Positions 8,201 to 14,883 of a DNA stretch of 64,000 nucleotides are shown one piece after another. Source of the stretch: a virus. The stretch covers positions 1 to 64,000 of the IMG/VR virus record IMGVR_UViG_3300022890_000014; one strand, given 5' to 3'. Below the pieces are notes generated by a model. That model was not told the DNA's origin. It saw nothing but the letters and a program-made list of their open reading frames with translations, and did no database searches. How positions within the stretch are numbered: position 1 is the first letter of the stretch; the number at the start of each line of letters is the position of its first letter. Both the position numbers and the translations under genes were made by a program.

Positions 8201-9840
8201 ATGATAAAATCTACTTCCGATATTGGAACAATCTTGTCTACACCTTTATGCTGAACCTTTACTTTGCCTTTATGCTTTCCTTTTACTTCTACTTTCTTAC
8301 CACCACCATCTGGGGTGAAATATTGAGAGGTTGTGGCATCTCTAAAGATTATCTTTCCGTCTTCAACCTTGAACTGATCAGGATAAGCAATCTTTTTGTC
8401 GTGAGACTGCACGGCTGATAATTGAACTGGCTTCATGGTTTTATGATTGATGTAGACGCTAGTTAACTCGTTGCCTCTTTTCTCAGCACCGATAGTTAAA
8501 TAGTTTACAGCACCAATCTTTGCAGACTCAGGGGTCTTGATTGGGTCTAGTTTTCCAAGCTCACTAGGATGCAGAGACCTAGCTTCCGTCTTAACCATAT
8601 CTAGGCTACCAAGAGCACCTTCGCCCATGATAGTAGTCTTGTACTGCTCATTGATAAGCTGAATAGGATTGTGTTGCTCTGAACGTTCAGATATAGCAAG
8701 GGAGTTGAAGATACCCTCGGTTAGTTTCTTTATGTGGGGAACAGCTAGAATATCTCTAACCTTATCCTTGCTGTCAATTGCTCTCTTCATTCTAGAAGCA
8801 AGCATCTTCCTGTTGACTTGGAATCTTTCCTTGAAGATGTCCTCTGCTGAATGCACACTTTTAAACATTAGGTTGTCTCTATCGTCAACCTTTTCTCTAC
8901 CTTGTTGTGTTGCTATCAGTCGAGATGAAGCATCCATCAGAGCGCCACTCTCAAGCTTTGCGTAAGGCTTACGCAGTGTGAGCTTTGTCATCTCTGGGTC
9001 AAGAGAGGTGGTGTCGAAGTGCTCGTTCAGCCTTTCGACAGCCTCTTCTTTTGTAATATCAGCAGGAGTGTCGAGGAACTTGTTGCTGAACTTAACTACG
9101 CTCTGGGCTGTCTTTCTTCCGTGAAGAGCTTTGTTAGCATCAGCTACTTCTTTTCCCCAAGACTCAGATATTTCTTCATGACTATGACCCATGCCAATTA
9201 GAACTGGATACAGTGGTATGTTGCTACTTCCAACTTGGATAAGAACGTTTCCTTTCTTATCGTCCATGTGGACTTCCATCTTTCTCCCTCTACCGCCAGC
9301 ACCTAAGTTGATCTGGGTTTTCGGAAGTCCGTTGGCTTGGTTTACCGTGTACACACCTGGCTTGAGTCTAAACTGAGTAGGGAGGTTCCACTCTGAACCT
9401 TTGACAATAAAGGTCTGCCTAGTAGTAAGCTTAGGAAGATCCATAAGCTTGACTTTCTTAGTGGTGTTAATAGTCTTTCCAGTTTCTTTATCTATAAGAG
9501 AGACTTCTCCATAGACTGGAACACCATAGGTTTTATCTTCTAGCTTAGTCTTTTTTTGAAGAGAGTAGTCGTTAGCAGATTTGTTGTCGTCTACCCATAC
9601 CTTATGAAGCTTAAGGGTGTGCTTCTCTCCTTCGACTGGAAAGACAGATGATATTCCTTCTACTGCACTAACCTTAATCTTCTCGAACTGATCGCGGGTA
9701 TCAGTGACATTTCCGTCTTCGACATCTTCAGTGTTATTTTTCTTTGCTTGTTTCTCAAGATAGGACACAAGCGTTTCGTCTCCTCCCCAATCTAGGAATG
9801 AGTAAGACGGGCTTGGGTGCCCATTGCTATATATCGACAT
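2278..9840 (-). CDS. Fused RNA polymerase beta-beta' subunit with intein
   Basis: About 2520 aa. The N-terminal part is RpoB-like, with GDKL and GRHGNKG (about residues 1189-1195) flanking an intein, and a beta C-terminal block (LDPLSTWSMLSHGANHNLREM-type). It continues without a stop into an RpoC-like part: a VLPPQMRPVYRL segment, the catalytic NADFDGDQ motif at about 1824-1831 with its three Asp, a C-x-C-x2-C-type cluster, and the bridge-helix/trigger-loop block IASQSIGEPLTQQ. The N-terminal beta' zinc-binding cysteines are not apparent. The ATG at 9840 (GGAG 8 nt upstream) is preferred to a TTG at 9861. Three palindrome copies lie inside the gene. Multisubunit polymerases are known in phiKZ-like jumbo phages, usually as split subunits; one fused chain is unusual. 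The sigma-like factor at 51815 is a possible partner (inference). Confidence 0.93.
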   Translation of the reverse strand: MSIYSNGHPSPSYSFLDWGGDETLVSYLEKQAKKNNTEDVEDGNVTDTRDQFEKIKVSAVEGISSVFPVEGEKHTLKLHKVWVDDNKSANDYSLQKKTKLEDKTYGVPVYGEVSLIDKETGKTINTTKKVKLMDLPKLTTRQTFIVKGSEWNLPTQFRLKPGVYTVNQANGLPKTQINLGAGGRGRKMEVHMDDKKGNVLIQVGSSNIPLYPVLIGMGHSHEEISESWGKEVADANKALHGRKTAQSVVKFSNKFLDTPADITKEEAVERLNEHFDTTSLDPEMTKLTLRKPYAKLESGALMDASSRLIATQQGREKVDDRDNLMFKSVHSAEDIFKERFQVNRKMLASRMKRAIDSKDKVRDILAVPHIKKLTEGIFNSLAISERSEQHNPIQLINEQYKTTIMGEGALGSLDMVKTEARSLHPSELGKLDPIKTPESAKIGAVNYLTIGAEKRGNELTSVYINHKTMKPVQLSAVQSHDKKIAYPDQFKVEDGKIIFRDATTSQYFTPDGGGKKVEVKGKHKGKVKVQHKGVDKIVPISEVDFIIPSEQSVFTFATAQVPFLDSMSGGRAFLASKHTEQTTPVLKPEVPLVQSSFGSGETVESSVGRAFSATSPIKGIVKRVGKDSVDISGKDGIKTVPLYNNFKLNEKSFFHHTPNVEVGDKVEKNGLIGDLNFTKNGVLALGLNTSVAYMAGDGSTMEDGIKVSEGYQKKMTHQQMIEEKSPKGDDFIYDRDKYGAAFPGSITNAQSAKLSANGVVKKGQILNYGDPIFAAMRLSEDTSEDRILKKLGRGLVKPQKDASIKWEYESPGEVMDVVENTRQYKVQIKVTKQLEVGDKLCFDKEHEILTIGGWKNVADVTTKDRVASLHAETDTLEYVPVDKAYAYPHAGNMYRVETTQVSMSVTENHSVFAKRRGAKNHSLTEAYQLKGKRYRLQNNASNWVGEDIDYFSIDEDITVRAGQSENGTRRLPSIDMEMEQFMFILGAYLAEGNCFKDEKRGNFGIVIHQVKPHTRILFEEELDFWGMTPCSNDTRYIFYGRQLQEYFSQFGLCDQKFIPNWIFSLDKKYLKILYRWMMWGDGSETSTGHSYCTTSKQLADDFQRLTLHIGMASNIKKTVYENGWKDCFNVYVYRFKNNPTINHGHSKNQSGQKESYVYYEDEIYCVRLEKNHILYTRRNGKCHWSGNSGRHGNKGVISAIVPDSKMPQFKNGEAVEVILNPMGVIGRTNPSQILETLTGKVADKQGGKPIMVENFKPSDNHAGVMKLLKDAGLKQTEELFDPETGKSMGEITTGKQYMMKLVKTGESGFSARQPGEGYDLNKQPVTGGKTGSKALDPLSTWSMLSHGANHNLREMATHKAEQSDEFWRAIQLGQQTPPPQVPFTWNKFDAMLRGAGVNMTKNGSMISTEPIRDKDVLSQSAGEITDPKMLRGKGLKEHVGGLFDPEMTGGVKGDRWTHIALPEELPNPLFKDPIKKLTGINDSTYKSVVTGKKYVAADGTVMEDLESYSKDQLLDMTGITRKAYAKAPGVDDKTRIINTITEPDNTLIATGGPGITNLLRNVDLAERKIEAESMIKGSKGSTRNSNNRTLRYINSLEKADRRPEEAYMTKNVAVLPPQMRPVYRLQSGDLGVSPLNYLYRDLGLTSNQLKEMDDMDDEMKKDLRGSLYQGLEALVGVSGSTALTRPAKGIISTLSGDSPKTGYIQRNMWRKQQEPTGRGVIAPDPNLGIDEVAIPKEMAKKIFRPFLVRKMTGTYGLSMADSLKRLNVKKDDIVDKALQEAMNERPVILNRAPSLHKYSVQAFNAKVTPGKTILIPNMIVKGFNADFDGDQMNIHVPVTPEAVAEANRMKPSNILFTPARIGDAKIMNYLPQDMAQLGIYELSVGGGKNLRKAYASVDDVKKDIDNKDISYKDSVMFNGKRTVAGRVLINDLLPKENRNYNTIWKKKEVNKLAMAIAEKDKVKASVIIDALRKLGDRYSSNQTMTMDDIRPVSDPKRKAIMKRLKNISGDDSKSRDAKSKEMLKIVDRELVPVIDKFGKENSNLYEWLESGATSKKGAVMQQISGPTIVSDHTGAPIPIPIENSYSEGLSVSEYIGSSYGARAGMIGRALSTAQPGYQNKLMLNAVGDQTISNADCGDKEGIEMDVSDPQIIDRYEIGTNRVVDPQIVADKKRKKIKTMRVRSPMTCKNAVGICAKCYGPNEEGKAYGNGSPIGIIASQSIGEPLTQQAMKKFHTGGVYWNTSDMPSKTGHGEVDSFKRIQQLTQMPKNLPGKTMLSAKTGVVEEIVESPGGGFDFVVSGKKYTTPVGQKPIVRKGSKVTKGDPLTTGYKDPYDVLETQGMRATQNFLVQSLQDAYGDNSLKRKNFEVVVRGATNTAVVEDPGLNDEFSIGDIVSWSLANDINKNPVADMTAEDAVGFKMEESAYGFDKGHKISLSDLDKLTGKKIKVKRNPMKIKPELYGVKQLPQVKPDWLAALGQEGIQKTIMESAATSGKSSIHGSNPIPGFMYGAEFGLGEDGSY
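4156..4172. repeat. Dispersed palindrome, copy 4 (inside RNAP gene)
   Basis: Perfect 17-nt copy, central C on +, read in frame as LRKAYAS in the beta' part. Confidence 0.95.
5276..5291. repeat. Dispersed palindrome, copy 5 (inside RNAP gene)
   Basis: 16 of 17 positions match (last base G instead of A); read as TRKAYAK in the RNAP chain. Confidence 0.95.
6280..7320 (-). other. Intein with LAGLIDADG endonuclease domain
   Basis: A 347-residue insertion (about residues 841-1187) splits the conserved beta motif between GDKL and GRHGNKG. It starts with Cys in a block A-type sequence (CFDKEHEIL) and ends ...HWSGN before a Ser +1 residue. Two LAGLIDADG-like motifs are seen (ILGAYLAEGN and LYRWMMWGDGS). 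The penultimate residue is Gly instead of the usual His. Splicing should restore the polymerase with one extra Ser at the junction. No copy of the dispersed palindrome lies inside the intein. Confidence 0.9.
8959..8975. repeat. Dispersed palindrome, copy 6 (inside RNAP gene)
   Basis: Perfect 17-nt copy, central G on +, read as LRKPYAK in the beta part. Confidence 0.95.
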
Positions 9841-9866
9841 GGGTATACTCCAGTGTTTCAAGGTTG

Positions 9867-9883
9867 CTACACATTATAACACA
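9867..9883 (-). promoter_or_regulatory. Extended -10 promoter for the RNAP gene
   Basis: On the - strand TGTGTTATAATGTGTAG: an extended -10 (TG-T-TATAAT) about 30 nt upstream of the RNAP ATG. No convincing -35. It faces a + strand promoter-like element at 9895. Confidence 0.6.
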
Positions 9884-9894
9884 TCCCTAGCTAT

Positions 9895-9913
9895 GGGTAT
9901 AAGAGTGGTAGAC
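9895..9913 (+). promoter_or_regulatory. Phage promoter, GGTATAAG-N5-TAG class
   Basis: GGGTATAAG then TAGAC after five bases, 15 nt before the ATG of the AAPKKK-tailed gene and divergent from the RNAP promoter. Confidence 0.55.
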
Positions 9914-9927
9914 ATGGAAATCAATTC

Positions 9928-10185
9928 ATGCCTATTTCTGTAAAGGATAGTGTTATGGTATTCGGAAGTGGTGGAGTATTCGATAATGGATCGGGAAGTA
10001 GTCAGTCTGGAGGATTGGTTGGGGCTGCCAGTAGCGATAATTGGCAACTGAAAGACGATGCTGGAGGGTTGGCCCTAGGAGTCTTCAGCGAACTGCTAAA
10101 GAAGGCAGCGCCCAAAAAGAAGGCAGCGCCCAAAAAGAAGGCAGCGCCCAAAAAAAAGACCGCCCCTAAAAAGGTCAAGAAGTAA
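9928..10185 (+). CDS. Small protein with histone-like AAPKKK tail
   Basis: 85 aa. The first 60 residues are Gly/Ser-rich with no recognised fold. The C-terminus is a run of AAPKKK hexapeptides (three perfect, one TAPKKV-like), encoded by an 18-bp tandem DNA repeat at 10105-10176. Such Ala-Pro-Lys tails resemble eukaryotic and bacterial H1-type DNA-compacting tails, so binding to DNA or RNA is a reasonable inference. The gene has its own promoter-like element and is divergent from the polymerase gene. The RBS is weak (GGAAA), so the exact start is uncertain. Confidence 0.7.
   Translation: MPISVKDSVMVFGSGGVFDNGSGSSQSGGLVGAASSDNWQLKDDAGGLALGVFSELLKKAAPKKKAAPKKKAAPKKKTAPKKVKK
10105..10176 (+). 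repeat. 18-bp tandem repeat encoding AAPKKK
   Basis: Four units of 18 bp (GCAGCGCCCAAAAAGAAG and variants); the third differs by one base and the fourth is degenerate. Such repeats change copy number readily. Confidence 0.9.
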
Positions 10186-10206
10186 CTGAGTAAGTATATT
10201 ATTGAG

Positions 10207-10317
10207 GTGTTAGCATTTCTAGTATTGGCTGCAATAAAGGAGGAAACGGATAGTGCTGTTTCTTCAAAGCACGAAGAAGCAGCGATGAGATGGAATGTTT
10301 GGCAACACCTCATATAG
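10207..10317 (+). CDS. Possible small membrane peptide (36 aa)
   Basis: A GTG-started frame that begins with a hydrophobic stretch (LAFLVLAA) and ends charged. It is in the same frame as the preceding gene, separated only by that gene's TAA and a few codons, so readthrough could also produce it. There is no strong RBS. It may be a chance frame in the gap before the convergent gene. Confidence 0.25.
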   Translation: MLAFLVLAAIKEETDSAVSSKHEEAAMRWNVWQHLI

Positions 10318-10344
10318 AGTGAACACTGTGTTCGCTGAAGACAA

Positions 10345-10361
10345 TGCGTAAGGCTTACGCA
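10345..10361. repeat. Dispersed palindrome, copy 7
   Basis: Perfect 17-nt copy, central G on +, in the convergent gap about 20 nt beyond the stop of the - strand gene at 10380. Confidence 0.95.
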
Positions 10362-10379
10362 AGCGCGTTGTTTTCTTTA

Positions 10380-10922
10380 TCATACAAAAAGATTTCTTAT
10401 TGCACTTTCTGCTTCTGCGAGACTAGGTGGAGCACTAGCATAGCTATCATTCAATATACTCTTAAGACCACCTGATAGACTCTCGTTTGTCTTAACAGCG
10501 TCCGACGCTTTTGCAGTAGCCTTAGCCACTTCTTCTGCTCCTACTAGTCCTCTTGCCATATACCGTCCTAGCGCAGCGCCACCAACAAGACCAGCAGCGC
10601 CACCTAGTAGTGCATTCCTCATCTGATCCTCCTCATCTATTATATACCCTCCACCCATACCAAGTGTTGCACCAAGTATAGCAGGGGCACCAACAGCCAA
10701 TAGTGTGTCAGAAAAATGAGAAGAAACCTTACTCATAGATGATATAGATGGCATTCTGTTTCCGTCGCTAACATTCATGTTTGGCGCTCTGTTTATTTGA
10801 TTTGCCTGTGTGCCACCAGAGTTGTTAAGAGATATGCTGTAACTAGGCTTAGGTATTCCTTTCGGACTCTTTACCTTTGGCATCTCTGGTGAACCAGGTG
10901 ATATAATGGTATTGAGATTCAT
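10380..10922 (-). CDS. Glycine-rich membrane-type protein
   Basis: 180 aa. A polar, Pro/Ser/Asn-rich N-terminal half is followed by two hydrophobic, glycine-zipper-like segments (about residues 75-95 and 104-128, with GxxxG spacing such as GGAAGLVGGAALG). It is the last gene of a - strand series and is coupled to its upstream neighbour by a TAATG overlap. Similar glycine-zipper proteins recur at 11231, 12851, 18612, 26963 and 27323. They may be internal virion proteins that insert into membranes during DNA entry; this is inference from composition only. Confidence 0.65.
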   Translation of the reverse strand: MNLNTIISPGSPEMPKVKSPKGIPKPSYSISLNNSGGTQANQINRAPNMNVSDGNRMPSISSMSKVSSHFSDTLLAVGAPAILGATLGMGGGYIIDEEDQMRNALLGGAAGLVGGAALGRYMARGLVGAEEVAKATAKASDAVKTNESLSGGLKSILNDSYASAPPSLAEAESAIRNLFV

Positions 10923-11221
10923 TAGTCCACCATGCTTTCTTCGTGAGAAGGAATATCTTCATTATCGAACTCATCAACTGACTCGACAATTGATCTTTCC
11001 TTCATGCTTCTTCTTAGGGTTCTCATAAACCTTACTGGACATATAGATGGAACGTAAGAGCTAGCATTCTCAGTGTCAGCTTCAGAGAATATGTCTGCAA
11101 CCTGACTAGACATCTCGGTGCTACTAGAGCCATCTTCATCTGTAATAGTAGCCACGTTACTTGCTATTATATATTGCCCTGTGCCAAGGTCTACGGTCCC
11201 CCTTGCTCTTCTGTGAAACAT
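10922..11221 (-). CDS. Hypothetical protein
   Basis: 99 aa, acidic in its second half, with a short basic patch (RTLRRSMKER) and an acidic C-terminus. There is no recognisable domain, signal peptide or transmembrane segment. Its stop overlaps the next start (TAATG) and it begins 9 nt after the gene upstream, so it belongs to the same operon as the leader-bearing glycine-rich protein. Confidence 0.65.
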   Translation of the reverse strand: MFHRRARGTVDLGTGQYIIASNVATITDEDGSSSTEMSSQVADIFSEADTENASSYVPSICPVRFMRTLRRSMKERSIVESVDEFDNEDIPSHEESMVD

Positions 11222-11230
11222 AGCTTTCTC

Positions 11231-11653
11231 CTATTGGACCCCGTATCCTGCTACAGCAGGAGCAGCTAAGACGCCACCGACCATTGCAGCTATACCCTTG
11301 CCACTTTGCAGTTTTTGTATTGCACTAAATGGAACTTTCCCTGACTCAACTAGTGAAACAAGCTCCTTGGCAGGATTAGATGACTTTAATCCATACTCTT
11401 TAATAGCCCTGCCTAAAGCTGGCACAGATATAGCACCAGCCGCAGCACCTCCAGCCATTCCAGTAAGGCCACCAGCAACCAAGCCTTTCTTGAATCCTTT
11501 CCAGCCTTGCCCTTTGTCAGCAACTAAAGCACCAGTTGCCCCACCAATGCCACCACCGAGAAGACCGCCAGCAACCGCACTGCCAGCTATGGCACGACCA
11601 GCAAACCCAGTCTTTGTCATACCTTGATATATTCCTTCATATATTTCATCCAT
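11231..11653 (-). CDS. Leader-bearing glycine-zipper protein
   Basis: 140 aa. The N-terminus (MDEIYEGIYQGMTKTG) carries the shared leader found on eight proteins of this window. The rest is dominated by hydrophobic Gly/Ala segments with GxxxG repeats (about residues 20-48, 58-80 and 118-136), predicting membrane-inserting helices. The RBS GGAGAT 7 nt upstream fixes the start. A promoter-like element lies about 35 nt upstream. A virion internal or membrane-penetrating role is plausible but not shown. Confidence 0.7.
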   Translation of the reverse strand: MDEIYEGIYQGMTKTGFAGRAIAGSAVAGGLLGGGIGGATGALVADKGQGWKGFKKGLVAGGLTGMAGGAAAGAISVPALGRAIKEYGLKSSNPAKELVSLVESGKVPFSAIQKLQSGKGIAAMVGGVLAAPAVAGYGVQ

Positions 11654-11685
11654 AGATAGATCTCCATAGTTGTATTAAAATAAAA

Positions 11686-11706
11686 CATTGATATAATTAT
11701 ACCACA
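11686..11706 (-). promoter_or_regulatory. Extended -10 promoter
   Basis: - strand TGTGGTATAATTATATC: a perfect extended -10 (TGGTATAAT) upstream of the gene starting at 11653. The dispersed palindrome lies just upstream at 11717. Confidence 0.6.
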
Positions 11707-11716
11707 CGATAGTTGC

Positions 11717-11733
11717 TGCGTAAGGCTTACGCA
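11717..11733. repeat. Dispersed palindrome, copy 8
   Basis: Perfect 17-nt copy, central G on +, between two divergent promoter-like elements. Confidence 0.95.
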
Positions 11734-11746
11734 GAGCAATACTAAG

Positions 11747-11766
11747 TGGGTATAAGACTGATAGAG
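11747..11766 (+). promoter_or_regulatory. Phage promoter, GGTATAAG-N5-TAGAG class
   Basis: GTGGGTATAAG then TAGAG after five bases, 36 nt upstream of the 50-aa gene at 11802. Confidence 0.6.
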
Positions 11767-11801
11767 AAGATAAACTTATTTTTTATACAGGAGATAGTAA
11801 A

Positions 11802-11954
11802 ATGGGAAATCTAGTGATAATAGCAACCGCATTCATGCGTGGAAGTTTCAAGGAAGGTGTCGAAGTGACTATTACTGTAATGGAAAGAGGGAAGTGGGGT
11901 AAATACACAGAGAGGGTGAATAAGCTTGGAAGGAGGCTTAGCGCCTTACTATAG
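11802..11954 (+). CDS. Small hypothetical protein (50 aa)
   Basis: A complete 50-codon frame with a strong RBS (AGGAGAT, 7 nt spacing) behind a + strand promoter-like element. The product is basic, with a hydrophobic start and a Lys/Arg-rich C-terminus (RVNKLGRRLSALL). Its 3' end overlaps the end of the convergent gene at 11938 by 17 nt. It is isolated within a long - strand block, which suggests an independently regulated early gene. No family recognised. Confidence 0.65.
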   Translation: MGNLVIIATAFMRGSFKEGVEVTITVMERGKWGKYTERVNKLGRRLSALL

Positions 11955-12846
11955 CTTTGAAAATACCCTTGGCTATGTCTCCGAGACCTTTTGCCCGATG
12001 CAATCCTTTGCCTGCCATTTCTTGAGCAGCACTGGGCGACGAGGACATAAGACCCTCAAGTAGCGTAGCCGCTTCACGTTCACCTATTCCGTGGGTATTT
12101 TTTAGAACTTGCAGTGCTTTGTTCTTTATACCTTTTCCGAATGACTTAGACGTTCTGAACTCTTTATTATTAATTAAGTGTCCAGAGTCTATTGTTGGCA
12201 TAGCTATATGTCCAGATCCAGATATAGCCATAGGTTTTAATGACGCAGGGGCTTTTTCTGCCATCCTTGCTACAGTATTAGCTTTTCCATCTATAGCTCC
12301 AGCAAGTGCCTGCTGGTGTGCTAATAAAGCTCTTTCCTGATGAGGAATTATATCTTGAAGGGTATGTGATGTTTCACCTATATGACCAAGAGCTTGTGTG
12401 TATAGTCTCTGTTGTGCTTTTGGAGCTTTTTCTATAGCTGCTCTTGCCAAAAGGTCTGCTGCATTAGTCCTTCCAGCTTTCATGACATCTCTTATTCCTT
12501 CTTTGGTTCCAGGGAATGCATGTCTTTTCTGTGCAATAGGACTGAGCGGATTCCTTGAGACTCCATCTAGAACATTTGTACCTAAAGATGACACTCCTCC
12601 TAGTATATTAGAGCCAAGCCTGTTCATTTTTCCTGGCTTCGCTGCAAGGCTCTGTGATTTCTCGTACAGTACACCACTTCCTTTTCGTCCGTCTGCTATA
12701 TCAGCACCGTACTCAGTTAGTATATTTCTACCTCTATTTGAAACTCCTAGGCCATCTGAAACACTTTGCATTAATCCAGTGTGACCTTCTTTGCCATAAG
12801 CAGTCTTTGTCATGCCGTATAAAATCCCAGCGTATAAATCATTCAT
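11938..12846 (-). CDS. Leader-bearing hypothetical virion-type protein
   Basis: 302 aa from the ATG at 12846, chosen because it starts the shared leader (MNDLYAGILYGMTKTA); a TTG 15 bases upstream extends the frame but overlaps the previous gene. The remainder is Ala/Gly/Lys-rich and mostly helical, with no recognised enzymatic motif. It sits in a tight run of leader-bearing genes next to the portal. A head-internal or ejected protein is a reasonable guess from context alone. Confidence 0.7.
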   Translation of the reverse strand: MNDLYAGILYGMTKTAYGKEGHTGLMQSVSDGLGVSNRGRNILTEYGADIADGRKGSGVLYEKSQSLAAKPGKMNRLGSNILGGVSSLGTNVLDGVSRNPLSPIAQKRHAFPGTKEGIRDVMKAGRTNAADLLARAAIEKAPKAQQRLYTQALGHIGETSHTLQDIIPHQERALLAHQQALAGAIDGKANTVARMAEKAPASLKPMAISGSGHIAMPTIDSGHLINNKEFRTSKSFGKGIKNKALQVLKNTHGIGEREAATLLEGLMSSSPSAAQEMAGKGLHRAKGLGDIAKGIFKAIVRR

Positions 12847-12850
12847 GTCA

Positions 12851-13336
12851 TTAAACACCAATCATTATATCTGCCATATCCTGAACAGAACCTTTGTTTT
12901 TAAATCGTGGGTCGGCATCCATTCTGTCTAGTCTTTCGGAGATATAGCTGTCAGGTCTAGAATTCATTTCTCCTAGCCTTCCAACTTCTCTGTCTGCCAT
13001 GTTACCACCCATATGTCTGCCGCCAAGTGCTCCACCGAGAGTGCCGAGAGCGCCTCCTATAGCCATCGGAAGTCCGTGTCCACCTTTCATCTTGAACAAG
13101 TTCTTAGCCAAGCCACCAACTCCAGCACCAAGAATACCACCACCAACCCCACCAAGACCAGTGCTAACAGCGCGTGTACGTCTCTTGAATTCCTCTGGAT
13201 CTATATCCCCATAGTAGTCTCGTAGCTCTCCGACTCTATCCTCAGTCGGACTATTGCTACCACCTGGAAGTACATGGAATGGGAAGTCAGAGGCAGATTT
13301 TGTCATTCCTATGTATATACCTTCGTATACACTCAT
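12851..13336 (-). CDS. Leader-bearing glycine-zipper protein
   Basis: 161 aa with the leader MSVYEGIYIGMTKSA. A charged stretch is followed by two Gly-rich hydrophobic segments (about residues 57-78 and 88-112, GLGGVGGGILGAGVGG and similar) and a polar C-terminus with an Arg/Asp-rich tail. The dispersed palindrome ends a few bases before the RBS (AAAGGAT). It probably belongs to the same functional class as the other glycine-zipper leader proteins. Confidence 0.7.
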   Translation of the reverse strand: MSVYEGIYIGMTKSASDFPFHVLPGGSNSPTEDRVGELRDYYGDIDPEEFKRRTRAVSTGLGGVGGGILGAGVGGLAKNLFKMKGGHGLPMAIGGALGTLGGALGGRHMGGNMADREVGRLGEMNSRPDSYISERLDRMDADPRFKNKGSVQDMADIMIGV

Positions 13337-13347
13337 AATACATCCTT

Positions 13348-13364
13348 TGCGTAAGGCTTACGCA
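13348..13364. repeat. Dispersed palindrome, copy 9
   Basis: Perfect 17-nt copy, central G on +; its last bases overlap the end of the helicase gene and it directly precedes the RBS of the gene starting at 13336. Confidence 0.95.
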
Positions 13365-14872
13365 CTTGAAGATACAACGTTTCTCATGTCTCTATTGAGT
13401 CTATTCTTCTCTTCTGAAATACCATTTACCCATTCATCTATTCCTACTTCTTTCCCAGCTATAAATTCTAACAACCCATTTCTAGACTTAGGTTCTGAGT
13501 AATAATTTTTAACTATAAGCTTTCTATCTTCTTCTTTTCGGTTACTTTGACCACCGAGTCTTCTTCCTCTAGCAATAGCTTGATTATTCCTCTCTGGATT
13601 ATAGTGCCTATCCATAGTCATAAACATTGTGGTATCAGGAAGATTAACACCCTCTCCTCCTGCTGGAGTAAGAAGTATAACTTTATCTTTACCGCTATTG
13701 AATCTCTTTACAGCTTCATCTCTATTTTCTTTTGTAGCCCCAAGAGATCCATGACCAGCAAAGATTCCATGATTAATACCCCTATCTTTTAGTCCAGCAT
13801 CCAGAACGTCAGCACCACCTCTGACAAAATTGGTATGAATTGCAACCTGTCCGTCCGGTGTCTTGCCTAGATATTCTTCAAGATCATCTAGCATCTTAGA
13901 TACTTTAGGGGTTTCTTTGGCTCCCTCAGTAAGATCTACATCGCTGTAGAATGGTTCTATAGAATTTGATGCTTGACGAGCCTGTGTAATTATAGAGAAT
14001 ATATGTGAAGCTTCTTTTTGATTGACAGGAAGTCCGTTTCTTATCTTTCTTCTAGTTACTGGATCTAGTCTGCCAAGAGCAAAACTGTATGCTTTGCTTT
14101 GCTTTTTGCTCATTGGAACATACACATTCTCTTCTTCAAGTGCTGGCATTCCACCACCCATATCAGAATGAGTTACATAGTGTATCTTTCCTTTTATCTT
14201 ATCAGCCAAAACCGATTCATTTTTAAGCTTAACTTTTGATACATTTGGTTTCAAGAAACCACTGCTCCTAACTTCTCTTTTTGTGTGCTTCTTCCCGAAT
14301 GTACTTTGACTTCCGAAAGAATGCTCTGGAGAAACTATATCTAAAAGTGGAACTATATCTCTTGGGTGATTTGATATGAATGATCCAGTAACACCAATAA
14401 CATTGTCTACGTTTTCAGATGCATACCTCATAGACTTATTGGTTACAGACTGTGGATCTTTAGCTCTGTGTATTTCGTCTACAATAAGTGTATCAAACTC
14501 ATTGTCTGTCATAACAGATTCTGGATCTCTTCTAAACATTTCCATTGACATCAGACTGTAATCTTTATTCTCACCAACATCACCATAGGTACTATTGGTG
14601 AATTTCTTTATACCATTGTCTCTGAAATTAGTAAGAAGGGATGCAGGCATCAATACTAGTGCTTTCTTAGCTTTCTTCTGCTTTTTAAGCTCTTCAAATC
14701 CAGCTATAGAAGATAACGTCTTCCCTGTTCCTGTATCATGAGCTAGTAAGGCTCTTCCGTTATTCTCTAATATAAAGTCAAGAGCATCCTTCTGGTGTTC
14801 TTTTAACTCTATTGAAGACTTTAGTTTCGATGTCTTTGTCATTCCAGCGAGTATTCCTTGATAAATACTCAT
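13358..14872 (-). CDS. SNF2-like superfamily 2 helicase/ATPase with leader
   Basis: 504 aa. After the shared leader (MSIYQGILAGMTKTS) comes a compact SNF2/DEAD-type ATPase: a Q-like LKEHQKDAL segment, Walker A (AHDTGTGKT, residues 44-52), DEIH at 132-135, a GVTGSF motif III-like element, and a C-terminal lobe with an arginine-finger motif (AIARGRRLGGQ). Such enzymes translocate on duplex DNA or remodel nucleoprotein. Finding one in the portal/structural block with the same leader as presumed virion proteins suggests it may be packaged and act on DNA early after entry (inference). The palindrome precedes its RBS. Confidence 0.88.
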   Translation of the reverse strand: MSIYQGILAGMTKTSKLKSSIELKEHQKDALDFILENNGRALLAHDTGTGKTLSSIAGFEELKKQKKAKKALVLMPASLLTNFRDNGIKKFTNSTYGDVGENKDYSLMSMEMFRRDPESVMTDNEFDTLIVDEIHRAKDPQSVTNKSMRYASENVDNVIGVTGSFISNHPRDIVPLLDIVSPEHSFGSQSTFGKKHTKREVRSSGFLKPNVSKVKLKNESVLADKIKGKIHYVTHSDMGGGMPALEEENVYVPMSKKQSKAYSFALGRLDPVTRRKIRNGLPVNQKEASHIFSIITQARQASNSIEPFYSDVDLTEGAKETPKVSKMLDDLEEYLGKTPDGQVAIHTNFVRGGADVLDAGLKDRGINHGIFAGHGSLGATKENRDEAVKRFNSGKDKVILLTPAGGEGVNLPDTTMFMTMDRHYNPERNNQAIARGRRLGGQSNRKEEDRKLIVKNYYSEPKSRNGLLEFIAGKEVGIDEWVNGISEEKNRLNRDMRNVVSSSA

Positions 14873-14883
14873 GATATATCCTT

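Noticed and set aside
9841-9861. TTG start extending the RNAP by seven residues
   Set aside because: It overlaps the promoter-proximal leader and lacks an RBS; ATG at 9840 has GGAG.
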